Shown: positions 8,137 to 15,232 of the stretch, one piece after another
Layout of the letters: every line of letters starts with the position of its first letter
Numbering within the stretch: the first letter of the stretch is position 1
Origin: Parabacteroides chongii
Lineage (GTDB): Bacteria > Bacteroidota > Bacteroidia > Bacteroidales > Tannerellaceae
Direction: 5' to 3'
Length of the DNA: 64,000 bases
Assembly (NCBI RefSeq): GCF_029581355.1
Contig: NZ_CP120849.1
Coordinates: forward strand, 5,488,501 to 5,552,500
The notes under the pieces: model-generated
Database searches by the model: none
What the model saw: only the letters and a program-made list of their open reading frames with translations
Told to the model about the DNA's origin: nothing
Translations under genes and position numbers: made by a program

Positions 8137-8168
8137 ACGGGGACAAGTTTTAGTATATTTGTCCCCGT
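8137..8168 (+). promoter_or_regulatory. promoter of the 8.2-10.1 kb operon within a 10-bp inverted repeat
   Basis: TATATTTG at 8154-8161 matches TAnnTTTG. Its TTTG end lies inside the right arm of a perfect inverted repeat, ACGGGGACAA (8137-8146) and TTGTCCCCGT (8159-8168). A protein bound to this palindrome would cover the -7 element. The hairpin might also serve as a terminator after mgtC, but no T tract follows it. Confidence 0.55.
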
Positions 8169-8190
8169 AATCATTATATAACAAATACAC

Positions 8191-8826
8191 ATGAATATCA
8201 TTTCTAAACTTTTCAAGAAAGAAAAAGAGGAAACCGAAGCATCGTCAAAGGGTAGCGTGGAAGAATTCGTATCGCTTATCCGCGTTTATTATCAAGCCGT
8301 AATGGCAGTACAACTGGGTATAACCAATATCAACATGCTATCGGATATGGCCCTTTTCAAAAGGATGCTGAAAATCCCGACACAAAATAACAAACCAGGT
8401 ATTGCAGAAAAGTCACGGGTTCGCAAGATACTGATGCAGGATTACGGCATGAAAGAAAGTTTTTTCAAAGAAATAGATGCGTCGGTAAAAAAGAACTGTA
8501 AGTCGCAGAACGATATCAAATCGTACTTTTTCCTTTTCCAGGGATTCTGTAACGATTTGTTTTCTTTACTGGACAACCTGATGCAATGGAAATTCCGTTT
8601 CTCGATGCTAGTAAAAAAGCTGTTATACAATCAAACGGCAAAAACAATCCATGAGATCGTAACCCGTTCGGAATGGAAAGAAGTCAGCGTTCAGAAAACG
8701 GCATGGAGCATCCGTAAATACAAAGAAACATTAGGCTATTCGGAAGAATGGATGACGGATTTTGTTTACAATGTCGTCCTGTTAGCCAAAGAAGATGCTA
8801 AGAACCAGCGTAAAAAAGACAAATAA
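8191..8826 (+). CDS. conserved hypothetical protein, helical, charged
   Basis: I do not recognise a named domain in this 211-residue protein. It has no signal peptide or membrane segment. The first 25 residues are very charged (KKEKEETEASSKG), the body is predicted mostly helical, and the C-terminus is lysine-rich (KNQRKKDK). It is the first gene of an apparent operon with an ArsC/Spx-like gene 12 bp downstream, then cupin and uracil-DNA-glycosylase-like genes. It has its own promoter within a palindrome. Codon use matches its neighbours. Confidence 0.8.
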   Translation: MNIISKLFKKEKEETEASSKGSVEEFVSLIRVYYQAVMAVQLGITNINMLSDMALFKRMLKIPTQNNKPGIAEKSRVRKILMQDYGMKESFFKEIDASVKKNCKSQNDIKSYFFLFQGFCNDLFSLLDNLMQWKFRFSMLVKKLLYNQTAKTIHEIVTRSEWKEVSVQKTAWSIRKYKETLGYSEEWMTDFVYNVVLLAKEDAKNQRKKDK

Positions 8827-8838
8827 ATCCCTAAGGTT

Positions 8839-9195
8839 ATGAAATATCTTTTTTTAGAATATCCGAAATGCGGAACCTGTCGGAATGCAAAGAAATGGCT
8901 GGATGAACGGAAGGTTTCTTACGAAGACCGTCATATCATCGACCGGAATCCTTCTGTCGAAGAATTAACTGAATGGATAGAACGTAGCCAATTACCATTG
9001 AAGAATTTCTTTAATACGAGTGGATTGGTCTATAAAGCAATGCAGTTGAAAGACAAATTGCCGTCCATGAGCGAAAAAGAGCAGATCGAATTGCTGGCTT
9101 CCGATGGAAAACTGATCAAACGCCCTTTGCTGGTGAGCGAAAACCAGGTTCTGGTCGGTTTTAAAGTTGCAGAATGGGAAGAATCCGTTAAATAG
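8839..9195 (+). CDS. ArsC/Spx family thioredoxin-like protein
   Basis: The 118-residue protein has the ArsC-family fold. FLEYPKCGTCRNAKKWL near the N-terminus has a CxxC redox pair at about residues 12-15, IDRNPSVEELTEWI follows, and the C-terminal half has LIKRPLLVSENQVLVGFK. This matches the 'arsenate reductase family protein' (YffB/Spx-like) group, most of which are not proven arsenate reductases. No ars genes lie nearby, so I would not assign arsenic detoxification. It is the second gene of the operon starting at 8191. Confidence 0.88.
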   Translation: MKYLFLEYPKCGTCRNAKKWLDERKVSYEDRHIIDRNPSVEELTEWIERSQLPLKNFFNTSGLVYKAMQLKDKLPSMSEKEQIELLASDGKLIKRPLLVSENQVLVGFKVAEWEESVK

Positions 9196-9203
9196 TAAAA
9201 TAT

Positions 9204-9518
9204 ATGAAAGAGTTCATCACCCCTCCGGATCATATTCATTTCCTGGCAAAAAAGCTATTTGCAGACTGCGGGGAAATTATCGACGGTTCTATTGCCTATT
9301 TGGAAAAAGGCGGTGGTGGACCTACTTCTCTACATACTCACGAGCATAATCATCTGTTCATTGTGGTCAGCGGGCAAGCCAGAGTTGAACTCGATGGCGA
9401 GATCAGGATCGTAGATGCAAACGAATCGTTTCTCGTAAATGGCCATATTCCCCATTCAGTATGGAATAATATAGATGGTACGACCGTCATGATCGGTATT
9501 TCTGTAAAAGCAAAATAA
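9204..9518 (+). CDS. small cupin-domain protein
   Basis: The 104-residue protein is a single cupin barrel. Motif 1 reads TSLHTHEHNHLFIVVSGQ, supplying the His/His/Glu/His metal ligands near residues 46-52. Motif 2 lies around NGHIPHSVWNN near residue 83. The protein is cytoplasmic and would bind a metal and a small ligand or oxidise a small substrate; the actual role is not visible. It starts 8 bp after the ArsC-like gene and 21 bp before the glycosylase-like gene, so it is part of the same operon. Confidence 0.85.
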   Translation: MKEFITPPDHIHFLAKKLFADCGEIIDGSIAYLEKGGGGPTSLHTHEHNHLFIVVSGQARVELDGEIRIVDANESFLVNGHIPHSVWNNIDGTTVMIGISVKAK

Positions 9519-9539
9519 TCATCTTATCTGTCATAGCAT

Positions 9540-10115
9540 ATGGTTTCAGAATTACACCCGTTAGGTTTCTTCCTGCCTGAACATACCAAACTTTTGATGC
9601 TGGGAAGTTTCCCCCCTCCCATGCCACGTTGGTCTATGAATTTCTACTATCCGAATATCCAGAATGACATGTGGCGTATTCTCGGATTGCTATTTTATAG
9701 TAATAAGGAATATTTCCTGGAAAGTAAGAAAGCGTTCAGTGAAGAAAAAGCGAAGAAGTTTTGCCTGGAAAAAGGAATCGGTATCGGTGATACGGCAATG
9801 GAAATTATCCGGTTAAAGAATAATGCTTCCGATAACTTCCTGCAAGTGATCAAGCCTATCGACCCGGAAGAGGTTTTGTCGCAAATACCGGAATGTAAAG
9901 CTATTGTCGTTACAGGACAGAAAGCAATGGATACCCTCCTATCGGTTCTGCCTCCGACAGAAGAACCTAAAGTCGGCAGCTACTCGACTTTCACCTTATT
10001 GGACCGGACATTCAGGTTGTACCGGATGCCATCCTCTTCACGTGCTTACCCCAAACCGCTGGAAGAGAAAGCTGCAGTTTACCGGGGTATGTTTGAAGGG
10101 CTGGGGATGCTTTAA
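9540..10115 (+). CDS. uracil-DNA glycosylase superfamily protein
   Basis: The 191-residue protein carries the motif-1 type segment LMLGSFPPPMPRWSMNFYYPN (about residues 19-39) and NDMWRIL, followed by GIGIGDTAMEI and a C-terminal MPSSSRAYPKP segment where the family has its DNA-intercalating motif 2. This resembles the small MUG/HDG-like glycosylases that remove uracil or hypoxanthine from DNA. The standard GEAPG motif is absent, so activity is not certain. It is the last gene of the operon, and its stop lies within the loop of the terminator. Confidence 0.8.
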   Translation: MVSELHPLGFFLPEHTKLLMLGSFPPPMPRWSMNFYYPNIQNDMWRILGLLFYSNKEYFLESKKAFSEEKAKKFCLEKGIGIGDTAMEIIRLKNNASDNFLQVIKPIDPEEVLSQIPECKAIVVTGQKAMDTLLSVLPPTEEPKVGSYSTFTLLDRTFRLYRMPSSSRAYPKPLEEKAAVYRGMFEGLGML

Positions 10116-10130
10116 CACCCCCAGCCTTTT
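10099..10130 (+). terminator. terminator of the 8.2-10.1 kb operon
   Basis: GGCTGGGG at 10099-10106 pairs with CCCCAGCC at 10119-10126, followed by TTTT. The TAA stop of the glycosylase-like gene falls in the loop. Confidence 0.8.
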
Positions 10131-10133
10131 ATC

Positions 10134-11636
10134 TTATCCGCAATGGAAATAAGTCTTCACCAACCGGAGCATTCCTTCAGGATCATTTTTCAAATCATCA
10201 CGAAGGGTAAAGTCGTTATACGAAGTCAGCTTTTTGATAATACCATCGATCATGCTCGGACTGAACACATTGTATTTTTCATAGACAGCACGCTGCTTCT
10301 GCAAACGTTGAGCGGATGCAGCACAACTGTCGGGAAGCTGATCCAATGTCTGTAAACGGTCCTTATTTTCCTCCTGGTGGATATTTACATTTACATACGT
10401 CTTTTCCGCAATATCCAACGCATTATCAATCTCAAATCCATGACGGCAGGCCACAGCCAAACCGGCTAATAACTGGTACAGATCGGCCGAACCATCCGGT
10501 GAACGCATTTCGACCGTCTGCTTCTGTGTCGTATCATAATGGCTTTCCGACTCCAGTGGGTTAGCCAGCACACACATATCCTTCTTCGCTGCCCATCCGA
10601 GAGGTACACGAACCAACACCGAACGGTTCCGGTCACCCCAGCAAACATTTGTCGGAGCTTCCTGGTGAGGTACCAAACGGAAATAAGAAGTCGGATTCGT
10701 ATTACCAAACGCGGTGATGGACGGAGCCAGCTCCATCATACCGGCAATTGCCTTACGGGCTGTTTCAGACAAAACACCGTCTGCCAACATCTGATTCTTG
10801 CCGTCTTTCATTATACGCATATGGATATGCAATCCTGATCCTGCCTTTCCAACCGTGATCTTAGGGGCAAAGGTGATATCCAGACCATAATCGTAAGCCA
10901 GGTTACGAATTACCCATTTAGCGATCATCAGCTGGTCGGCAGCATCTTCGACCTTGGTCGGCAGAAACTCGATCTCGTTCTGTTCGTATATCTTTCCGTT
11001 CAATGTAAAGTTACCGACTTCAGAGTGACCGTATTTGATCTGTCCGCCAGTCTGGGCTATATATTGCATACATTGTGTGCGAAATTCATTGAATTTAGCG
11101 AAAGGGCCTGATTCATGATATCCCCGCTGGTCGGTTGCCGGAAACAAATCTTCTTCCTCAGCAATCACATAATATTCCAGTTCGCCCATTGCCTGAAATT
11201 CCATGCCCGTCACTTCCGTAAATGCCTTGCTGGCTTTATGTAAAGTATATTCGGGAGAGCTTTCCAACGGTTCGCCATCCTTGTTAAAGAAAGAGCAAAG
11301 CATCGTCACCGTCGGCAATTCGGCAAAAGGATCGACGAAAGCTGTCCGGAAACGAGGAATAACATATAAGTCGCTACTGCCGGCCTCAATGAAAGAGAAC
11401 AAGCTCGAACCGTCGACACGCTCACCGCAGGTAAGGATTGCATTTAGGTAAGCCGCATTATTAATAACAAAGTTCAATGTTTTCAGACGCCCGTCTCCTG
11501 CCGGATACATAAAATTGACCATCTTGATCCCTTTTTCGCGGATGAAAGAAATAATGTCCGCTTTTGTAAACTCAGATGAAGGTTTTTGTAAGAATTCGAC
11601 TAAAAGATTCGAATTCATTTCTAATTCGTTTTCCAT
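10134..11636 (-). CDS. glnA: glutamine synthetase (type I-like)
   Basis: The 500-residue protein begins with the beta-grasp domain (FIREKGIKMVNFMYPAGDGRLKTL). The catalytic domain includes ELEYYVIAEEE (metal-binding Glu), KYGHSEVGNFTLNG, GLHIHMRI (the conserved glycine and His), SYFRLVPHQEAPTNVCWGDRNRS (ATP and glutamate Arg loop) and EMRSPDGSADLY. It makes glutamine from glutamate, ammonia and ATP. I chose the ATG at 11636 rather than the longer 11735 start because a -7 element sits at 11692-11699, inside that extension. It has its own promoter and is convergent with the uracil-DNA-glycosylase operon. Confidence 0.92.
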   Translation of the reverse strand: MENELEMNSNLLVEFLQKPSSEFTKADIISFIREKGIKMVNFMYPAGDGRLKTLNFVINNAAYLNAILTCGERVDGSSLFSFIEAGSSDLYVIPRFRTAFVDPFAELPTVTMLCSFFNKDGEPLESSPEYTLHKASKAFTEVTGMEFQAMGELEYYVIAEEEDLFPATDQRGYHESGPFAKFNEFRTQCMQYIAQTGGQIKYGHSEVGNFTLNGKIYEQNEIEFLPTKVEDAADQLMIAKWVIRNLAYDYGLDITFAPKITVGKAGSGLHIHMRIMKDGKNQMLADGVLSETARKAIAGMMELAPSITAFGNTNPTSYFRLVPHQEAPTNVCWGDRNRSVLVRVPLGWAAKKDMCVLANPLESESHYDTTQKQTVEMRSPDGSADLYQLLAGLAVACRHGFEIDNALDIAEKTYVNVNIHQEENKDRLQTLDQLPDSCAASAQRLQKQRAVYEKYNVFSPSMIDGIIKKLTSYNDFTLRDDLKNDPEGMLRLVKTYFHCG

Positions 11637-11691
11637 TTTCTGTTGATTGTTTTTATACAGTATAGATTCAATTACATTTTCTATATGCTTC

Positions 11692-11699
11692 CAAAGATA
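11692..11699 (-). promoter_or_regulatory. -7 promoter element of glnA
   Basis: On the minus strand this reads TATCTTTG, 56 bp before the ATG at 11636. It supports the shorter glnA start. Confidence 0.65.
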
Positions 11700-11804
11700 A
11701 AAAAAAGATATTACGGCAGCTTCGTTTTCCTTCACTTTTATCGCGTAAGAAAAAATACAGAAGTAGTTTTTCCCAAAAACTCTTGCATATTAAAAATAAA
11801 GCCC

Positions 11805-11812
11805 TACCTTTG
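11805..11812 (+). promoter_or_regulatory. -7 promoter element of tRNA-Trp
   Basis: TACCTTTG ends 10 bp before the tRNA 5' end, the same spacing as at tRNA-Gly. Confidence 0.65.
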
Positions 11813-11822
11813 CACCCGCAAT

Positions 11823-11895
11823 ACGGAAGTAGCTCAGTCGGTAGAGCACTGGTCTCCAAAACCAGGTGTCGGGAGTTCGAGCCTCTCCTTCCGTG
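11823..11895 (+). tRNA. tRNA-Trp (anticodon CCA)
   Basis: A 73-nt cloverleaf with acceptor ACGGAAG/CTTCCGT. The anticodon stem CTGGT/ACCAG encloses CTCCAAA (anticodon CCA), the T-arm contains GTTCGAGC, and the discriminator is G. CCA is not encoded. The gene stands alone between promoter and terminator. Confidence 0.95.
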
Positions 11896-11899
11896 CAGA

Positions 11900-11932
11900 A
11901 GCGATACAGATTGTATCGCTTTTTTATTTTTT
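11900..11932 (+). terminator. terminator after tRNA-Trp
   Basis: AGCGATACA (11900-11908) pairs perfectly with TGTATCGCT (11912-11920) around a 3-nt loop, followed by TTTTTATTTTTT. Confidence 0.9.
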
Positions 11933-12040
11933 AGACTAAACCCCGATACGTCATCTACATCATATTCTTATATCAAATAATAGTTGTATATTGCGTACAG
12001 TTTATCACTGGTTAAAAATCAAGAGACAACAAATAACATC

Positions 12041-12364
12041 ATGAATATAATTAAATACGCATTCATATCCATTCTTTCAATCTGCCTGTTAACTTCTTGC
12101 GGGGCAACTCTTACCAATGCATTGGCAGCGGATAACAATATTCAAAAACTGGAGTTGGGAATGACCAAACAGGAAGTTATAACCATTATGGGGAATACTT
12201 ATAAAAGACTTGAGGTTAAACAAACGTCCGATGGTTACCAGGAAACACTCGGATATTCAGACTATCAGGATGGACTTTATCGGTTACGCCTGCTTGACGG
12301 GGAACTTCAGGAGTGGGATTACCTGCAACCTAACAAATGCAAAAATAATTGTCAGGAGAAATAA
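12041..12364 (+). CDS. small lipoprotein, BamE/SmpA-like
   Basis: The 107-residue protein starts at MNIIKYAFISILSICLLTSCG, with a lipobox LTSC near residue 20, and is probably anchored in the outer or inner membrane. KLELGMTKQEVITIMGNTY is the typical helix start of BamE/OmlA-like domains (the LGMTKxEV motif). The second half holds beta-strand-like sequence with LRLLDGELQEWDYL. BamE proper helps assemble outer-membrane proteins, but many small lipoproteins share this fold, so a BAM role is not claimed. An in-frame start 57 bp upstream lacks a signal sequence and is less likely. Confidence 0.75.
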   Translation: MNIIKYAFISILSICLLTSCGATLTNALAADNNIQKLELGMTKQEVITIMGNTYKRLEVKQTSDGYQETLGYSDYQDGLYRLRLLDGELQEWDYLQPNKCKNNCQEK

Positions 12365-12446
12365 TAGTATAAAGAATCGTAGCAGGGAATGTCAAAAATC
12401 TATTACTGAACAAAATGTGACAGACTTTTGACACTCACCTATATAA

Positions 12447-13298
12447 TTAATCGGATAATATCTCCAGTCCGTCTTCCCGCATCACGAAAGTATGTTCCCA
12501 CTGGGCGGATGGAAGTTCATCGTCGGTAATGACAGTCCAGCCATCTTCTTCCGCAATATAGACACGATATGTTCCCATATTGATCATCGGCTCGATGGTG
12601 AAAACCATGCCCGGAACCAGTAACATACCGGTTCCTTTACGGCCGAAATGAGTAACTTCCGGCTCTTCATGAAATTCCAGGCCTACTCCATGACCGCATA
12701 AGTCACGGACTACCGAAAAACCATTCTTCTCCGCATGTTTCTGGATCGCATGACCGATATCGCCCACATAACTGAACGGTTTAGCAGCTTCCATACCTAT
12801 TTCCAGGCATTCCTTTGCCACACGCACCAATTTCTCTTTTTCTGGAGAAACCTTGCCGATCATATACATCCGGGAAGCATCCGAATAATAACCGTCCAGG
12901 ATCGTAGAAACATCCACATTGATGATATCACCATCTCTCAATATCTCTTTTTCACTGGGAATTCCATGACAAACAACCTCATTGACGGAAGTACAGACAC
13001 TTTTCGGGAATCCTTCAAAATTCAACGGAGCCGGGATAGCCCCGTGGGAAACCGTATAGTCATAGACCAGTTTATCTATTTCAGCGGTCGACATACCGGC
13101 TTTTATTTCTTTTCCCACTAAATCGAGGATTCCTGAATTTACAACTCCGCTTTTGCGGATACCTTCAATCTGTTCTTCTGTTTTAATCAATTTCCGGGAA
13201 GGAACCAAATGACCTTTATTCTGGAGATAGAGAATCTTTTTATCTAGTTCGGTAAGTGGTTGGCCCTTGATTACCTGCCAATTATTTCTTTTTCTCAT
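12447..13298 (-). CDS. map: methionine aminopeptidase type I
   Basis: The 283-residue protein removes the N-terminal Met from new proteins in the cytoplasm. A short N-terminal extension (residues 1-35, WQVIKGQPLTELDKKI) precedes the pita-bread fold. All five metal ligands can be seen: Asp in INVDVS, Asp in YYSDASR, His in CGHGVG, Glu in FTIEPM and Glu in SAQWEHT. The substrate His is in VCHGIP. It is monocistronic with its own -7 element. This is not the ribosomal-operon copy, since no ribosomal genes are near. Confidence 0.93.
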   Translation of the reverse strand: MRKRNNWQVIKGQPLTELDKKILYLQNKGHLVPSRKLIKTEEQIEGIRKSGVVNSGILDLVGKEIKAGMSTAEIDKLVYDYTVSHGAIPAPLNFEGFPKSVCTSVNEVVCHGIPSEKEILRDGDIINVDVSTILDGYYSDASRMYMIGKVSPEKEKLVRVAKECLEIGMEAAKPFSYVGDIGHAIQKHAEKNGFSVVRDLCGHGVGLEFHEEPEVTHFGRKGTGMLLVPGMVFTIEPMINMGTYRVYIAEEDGWTVITDDELPSAQWEHTFVMREDGLEILSD

Positions 13299-13332
13299 AC
13301 ATTTATTCCGTTATTCTTTAGTAATAACACAA

Positions 13333-13340
13333 CAAAGGTA
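13333..13340 (-). promoter_or_regulatory. -7 promoter element of map
   Basis: On the minus strand this reads TACCTTTG, 35 bp before the ATG at 13298. Confidence 0.62.
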
Positions 13341-13383
13341 CATTAGTTTTTAATCTTTACAGGTAAAATCAGTTTAATAAAGT

Positions 13384-13722
13384 TCAAAAAACGATACCCA
13401 GTTTGACTGAAAGACAATGATAATTCAATGATTCTTCATAAGAAGAAACAAAATGGGAGGTTGAATATTCCCGTAAACGTTTTAGATCCTGCAGCCCATA
13501 TCCCAAAGCAAACAAAAGTTTCTTATCAGACCATATATTCATCCGGACCCCGACGGAAGGCAACAAATAAAATCCTCCCACCACCTTTCCGGAAGGAGCA
13601 AAAGAATAACCGGCCGAACAATCGAGATAAGGAGTAAACCGGGCCGGTTTCAACAGATCGAATTGCAAATTACCAGTTAAAGGGATCAGAATAAAGAAAA
13701 ATACGAACAGGTATTGTTTCAT
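13384..13722 (-). CDS. small secreted protein, possible outer-membrane beta-barrel fragment
   Basis: The 112-residue protein begins with a hydrophobic signal (LFVFFFILIPLTGNLQ). The rest alternates in a beta-strand pattern (PYLDCSAGYSFAP, GGFYLLPSVGVRMN, LLFALGYGLQD) and ends LSVKLGIVF with a C-terminal Phe, as in outer-membrane barrels. It is too short for a complete eight-strand barrel, so it may be a trimmed paralogue or a half-barrel. Its ATG overlaps the TGA of the upstream lipoprotein gene (ATGA at 13719-13722), so it is the third gene of the TetR operon. I do not recognise the family. Confidence 0.6.
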   Translation of the reverse strand: MKQYLFVFFFILIPLTGNLQFDLLKPARFTPYLDCSAGYSFAPSGKVVGGFYLLPSVGVRMNIWSDKKLLFALGYGLQDLKRLREYSTSHFVSSYEESLNYHCLSVKLGIVF

Positions 13723-14447
13723 GGCTGGATCGTTATTGTGATCTGTTTTACAATCTGTAAGGCGGAGGTCAGGGAAGAGGTATCCGGATATATCTGTCCG
13801 TCACTTCCGTCCGGCGAACTATGTCCGACCAGCGTAGCGACATACGATGTAGCATCCGACGACAGGTCGATATCCACTGCATAGATAACGGCAGGTTGTC
13901 CGCTCCCCTCCTTTCCGCCTGAATAATTCTTATCTCCCTCCTGAGCCGATTTTGGATAGTTGTCATTAAAATCAGTGGAATGATTGATCTCTATTTTCAC
14001 TCTGAACTGCTTCAATCCTTCCGCAGGTTGCATCTTCACATCGAAACCGTCATGCGGGGTCGCTCCAGTCAAACCATCCGTAAAAGGTTCTTTTTTGGTC
14101 GGCAGATACAGTCCGTCATCATATTTTACTCCACGTGAGTAACACCAATGCGGCAAAGACTCCTTCCTCCTGTTGTTACCTGCCATTTGCCAGCTTTGGG
14201 TCGCGATCTTATGGGTCACATAAACTGTAGAGAGATAGTTGCCGTCCCTGTCTTCCAACCATATAGCTATCTGGGGAGGATTCTTTTTGTTTATTCCCAG
14301 GAACAAGGGAAAGTCATGCAACCATGATTCGCCTTTCTCCAACGTGATTTTCAGGTCATTCTTTTTATACTCCACCAAATCGTTGTTGCATGAACAACAA
14401 GCCAGCAAAACCATGCAGGCTCCAGCAAAAATACTTGTCTTATTCAT
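13719..14447 (-). CDS. lipoprotein, DUF2271-like
   Basis: The 242-residue protein has a lipoprotein signal (ACMVLLACCSCNN). The body matches what I recall of DUF2271-type periplasmic proteins: QIAIWLEDRDGNYLSTVYVTHKIATQSW, then LPHWCYSRG, DGLTGATPHDGF, KIEINHSTDFNDNYP and a closing beta-rich segment. In other bacteria DUF2271 proteins often sit near FMN-binding or PepSY membrane proteins; none is seen here. Start and upstream TetR stop overlap by 8 bp, so the two genes are co-transcribed. The substrate or partner is unknown, and the DUF assignment is moderate. Confidence 0.65.
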   Translation of the reverse strand: MNKTSIFAGACMVLLACCSCNNDLVEYKKNDLKITLEKGESWLHDFPLFLGINKKNPPQIAIWLEDRDGNYLSTVYVTHKIATQSWQMAGNNRRKESLPHWCYSRGVKYDDGLYLPTKKEPFTDGLTGATPHDGFDVKMQPAEGLKQFRVKIEINHSTDFNDNYPKSAQEGDKNYSGGKEGSGQPAVIYAVDIDLSSDATSYVATLVGHSSPDGSDGQIYPDTSSLTSALQIVKQITITIQP

Positions 14448-15039
14448 TTGTATAATTTTTAATCCAGTTATCGATCAATCGGTCTAATCCTTTCTCCAGT
14501 TGTTCCCAGCCTGTCTCACTTTGCAGTTTGAAGCCATTGTAAACCGGACAATTTTCTTCCAGCAGGACAAGATAAGTGATGGAAGAAGTCAGGACAGTCG
14601 CCATAACGGCTATATCCTCTTTTGGCCGGTTCGTTAATCGGCTGACTGCTTCAATCAGCCAGATGCCTTTTGCCTCTCTCCTTTCGCGTAACTCTTTTAT
14701 CACTTTATTTTTCGCTGAAAGTTCCCAGCGATACAACCGTCTCAAGGTGTAACTGTCGCGCAACATCGTGATCTGATCACGAAATAACTTCTTGACGAAG
14801 TCTCCCAAATGTGCTACATCAGGCAATTCCGGCTCCAGGTTGATCCAATAGTCAGTCCGTTGAATATAGGCGACGATCAGTCCGTCCAACGATTCGAAAT
14901 AACGATAGATCAGCATCTTCGACAATCCGGCTTTTGCTGCCACGGCATTTACTCCAAGGTTTTCAAAACCGTCTTCCTCTATCAAGTCATCTATCGCCTT
15001 CAGGAAAGCCAACTCCGTCAGTTCTCTGTTTTTACTCAT
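14440..15039 (-). CDS. TetR/AcrR family transcriptional regulator
   Basis: The protein from MSKNRELTE has about 199 residues. Its N-terminal HTH (AFLKAIDDLIEEDGFENLGVNAVAAKAGLSKMLIYRYFESLDGLIVAYI) is classic TetR, and the helical C-terminal ligand domain is variable. Longer in-frame starts at 15057 and 15075 exist. I prefer 15039 because the -7 element at 15083-15090 would put the transcript start close to 15077, leaving a normal leader only for the shorter form. It heads an operon with a lipoprotein and a small secreted protein and is probably autoregulated from the palindrome that overlaps its promoter. Confidence 0.88.
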   Translation of the reverse strand: MSKNRELTELAFLKAIDDLIEEDGFENLGVNAVAAKAGLSKMLIYRYFESLDGLIVAYIQRTDYWINLEPELPDVAHLGDFVKKLFRDQITMLRDSYTLRRLYRWELSAKNKVIKELRERREAKGIWLIEAVSRLTNRPKEDIAVMATVLTSSITYLVLLEENCPVYNGFKLQSETGWEQLEKGLDRLIDNWIKNYTNE

Positions 15040-15067
15040 TCTTTCTTTTTCCATCATTCTTACTGTT

Positions 15068-15107
15068 GTTACCATTCGGTCACAAACATAAGTTACCCAG
15101 CGGTAAC
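15068..15107 (-). promoter_or_regulatory. TetR operon promoter with GTTACC-N4-GGTAAC operator
   Basis: A perfect 16-bp inverted repeat, GTTACC-CAGC-GGTAAC, occupies 15092-15107. It directly abuts the minus-strand -7 element TATGTTTG at 15083-15090. A further GTTACC half-site is at 15068-15073, downstream of the start of transcription. This layout is typical of a TetR repressor blocking its own promoter. Confidence 0.7.
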
Positions 15108-15184
15108 ATCACAAGAAAAAACTAATTATTTTATTTATTTCTTCAGAAAAAGCGATCCGGCTGCTTTCTAAACAGAGATATATT

Positions 15185-15211
15185 CGTATGTTTACCAAGT
15201 AAAAACATACG
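15185..15211. repeat. 9-bp inverted repeat before the Fpg/Nei-like gene
   Basis: CGTATGTTT (15185-15193) and AAACATACG (15203-15211) form a perfect 9-bp inverted repeat with a 9-nt centre, 22 bp before the gene start. It may be an operator or a leader hairpin. Confidence 0.5.
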
Positions 15212-15232
15212 TAACGAATAAACCTGTTAAAA

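Noticed and set aside
11637..11735. Longer start for glutamine synthetase
   Set aside because: The extension contains the probable -7 promoter element at 11692-11699, and the family starts near MENELEMNSN.
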